NCBI RefSeq assembly: GCF_003966265.1
Contig: NZ_RXNV01000002.1
Span: 372,001-436,000, forward strand
Source of the DNA: Shewanella atlantica
GTDB lineage: Bacteria > Pseudomonadota > Gammaproteobacteria > Enterobacterales > Shewanellaceae
Direction of reading: 5' to 3'
DNA length: 64,000 nucleotides
The position numbers and the translations under genes were made by a program. The number at the start of each line of letters is the position of its first letter. The first letter of the stretch is position 1. The notes below the pieces were generated by a model. That model was not told the origin of the DNA. It saw only the letters and a program-made list of their open reading frames with translations, and made no database searches. Of the stretch, positions 63,675 to 64,000 are shown in pieces.

Positions 63675-64000
63675 TTACTTCGCAGTCATCAAGGCTACAG
63701 CATTATCTAACATGCGGTTACTGAAACCCCATTCGTTATCATACCAAGACATCACTTTAACCAAGCGACCTTTAACACGAGTCTGAGTTGCATCAAAGTT
63801 TGATGAGAACGGATTGTGGTTGAAATCGATAGAAACCAATGGCTCGATATTAACCGCTAACACTTCGCTCATTGGCGCAGATGATGCAGCTTTTTCGATT
63901 ATCGCGTTCACTTCTTCAACAGTAGTATCGCGAGATGCAATAAATGACAGATCGACAAGTGAAACGTTTACCGTAGGTACACGTACAGCTAAACCATCAA
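63675..64000 (-). CDS. gap: glyceraldehyde-3-phosphate dehydrogenase, C-terminal part
   Basis: The visible 108 codons are the C-terminal end of a type I GAPDH. They read [19 protein letters not shown] at the right edge, then [18 protein letters not shown] and the C-terminal motif [18 protein letters not shown]. The 5' part, including the NAD domain and catalytic cysteine, is beyond the window. It catalyses the glycolytic oxidation of glyceraldehyde 3-phosphate, or the reverse in gluconeogenesis. Confidence 0.94.
   Translation of the reverse strand, partial: DGLAVRVPTVNVSLVDLSFIASRDTTVEEVNAIIEKAASSAPMSEVLAVNIEPLVSIDFNHNPFSSNFDATQTRVKGRLVKVMSWYDNEWGFSNRMLDNAVALMTAK

Overview
The window is a piece of gammaproteobacterial chromosome that looks like a marine Shewanella. 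The indications are a GC content in the low-to-mid forties, many short dispersed hairpin repeats of the type TGTAGGACCGGCTTTAGCCGG...CTCCTACA, PFOR and EtrA/FNR-type respiratory traits, a split bacterioferritin pair, and several c-di-GMP proteins. No rRNA, tRNA, CRISPR array or prophage was seen. The genus is inferred from gene content, not from a database match.

Region 1 (1-8521) is a periplasmic redox block. It holds a TtrS-like sensor histidine kinase cut by the left edge, an ApbE flavin transferase, a divergent FMN-binding lipoprotein with a clear ApbE target motif, an outer-membrane porin, and, convergent to these, a two-gene operon of PepSY membrane proteins, one fused to a 2Fe-2S/FAD/NAD reductase. 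Together they could move electrons from NAD(P)H across the inner membrane to a covalently flavinylated lipoprotein. A 16-base site containing a 12-base palindrome occurs both in front of the kinase gene and between apbE and the lipoprotein gene, so the kinase may control the block. This is the best candidate here for an undescribed system.

Region 2 (8869-25242) has a membrane-anchored zinc peptidase, a GltD/NfnB-like NAD(P)H oxidoreductase followed by pyruvate:ferredoxin oxidoreductase, an alpha/beta hydrolase, a methyltransferase overlapping an HNH nuclease (possible defence or modification pair), an 800-base gene-poor stretch with an IS3-type transposase remnant, an AT-rich fadD, and a P2-type cation ATPase with a small EF-hand protein nearby.

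Region 3 (25483-46713) contains periplasmic PQQ-type dehydrogenase and rhodanese proteins, two tiny overlapping membrane-protein genes, PepSY, nitroreductase, a second-type purA with a divergent LysR regulator, an Hpt/HD-GYP protein, an amidase, a DUF4197 protein bracketed by a 180-base direct repeat, a HelD-like helicase, a PAS-GGDEF protein, a patatin lipoprotein with a 3' frameshift bracketed by short direct repeats, a truncated haemoglobin and an RluA-type pseudouridine synthase. Most of the dispersed repeats lie here.

Region 4 (46829-64000) starts with a solitary tyrosine recombinase and two adjacent inverted repeats. It continues with orphan proteins, solute-binding proteins, a choline/aminoglycoside-kinase-like protein, an SDR, an M49-like lipoprotein peptidase, GNAT, a PuuB-like oxidase convergent with a PotD-like binding protein, a glycine-zipper protein, two complementary bacterioferritins behind a perfect FNR/EtrA box, a periplasmic-sensor diguanylate cyclase and the 3' end of gap.
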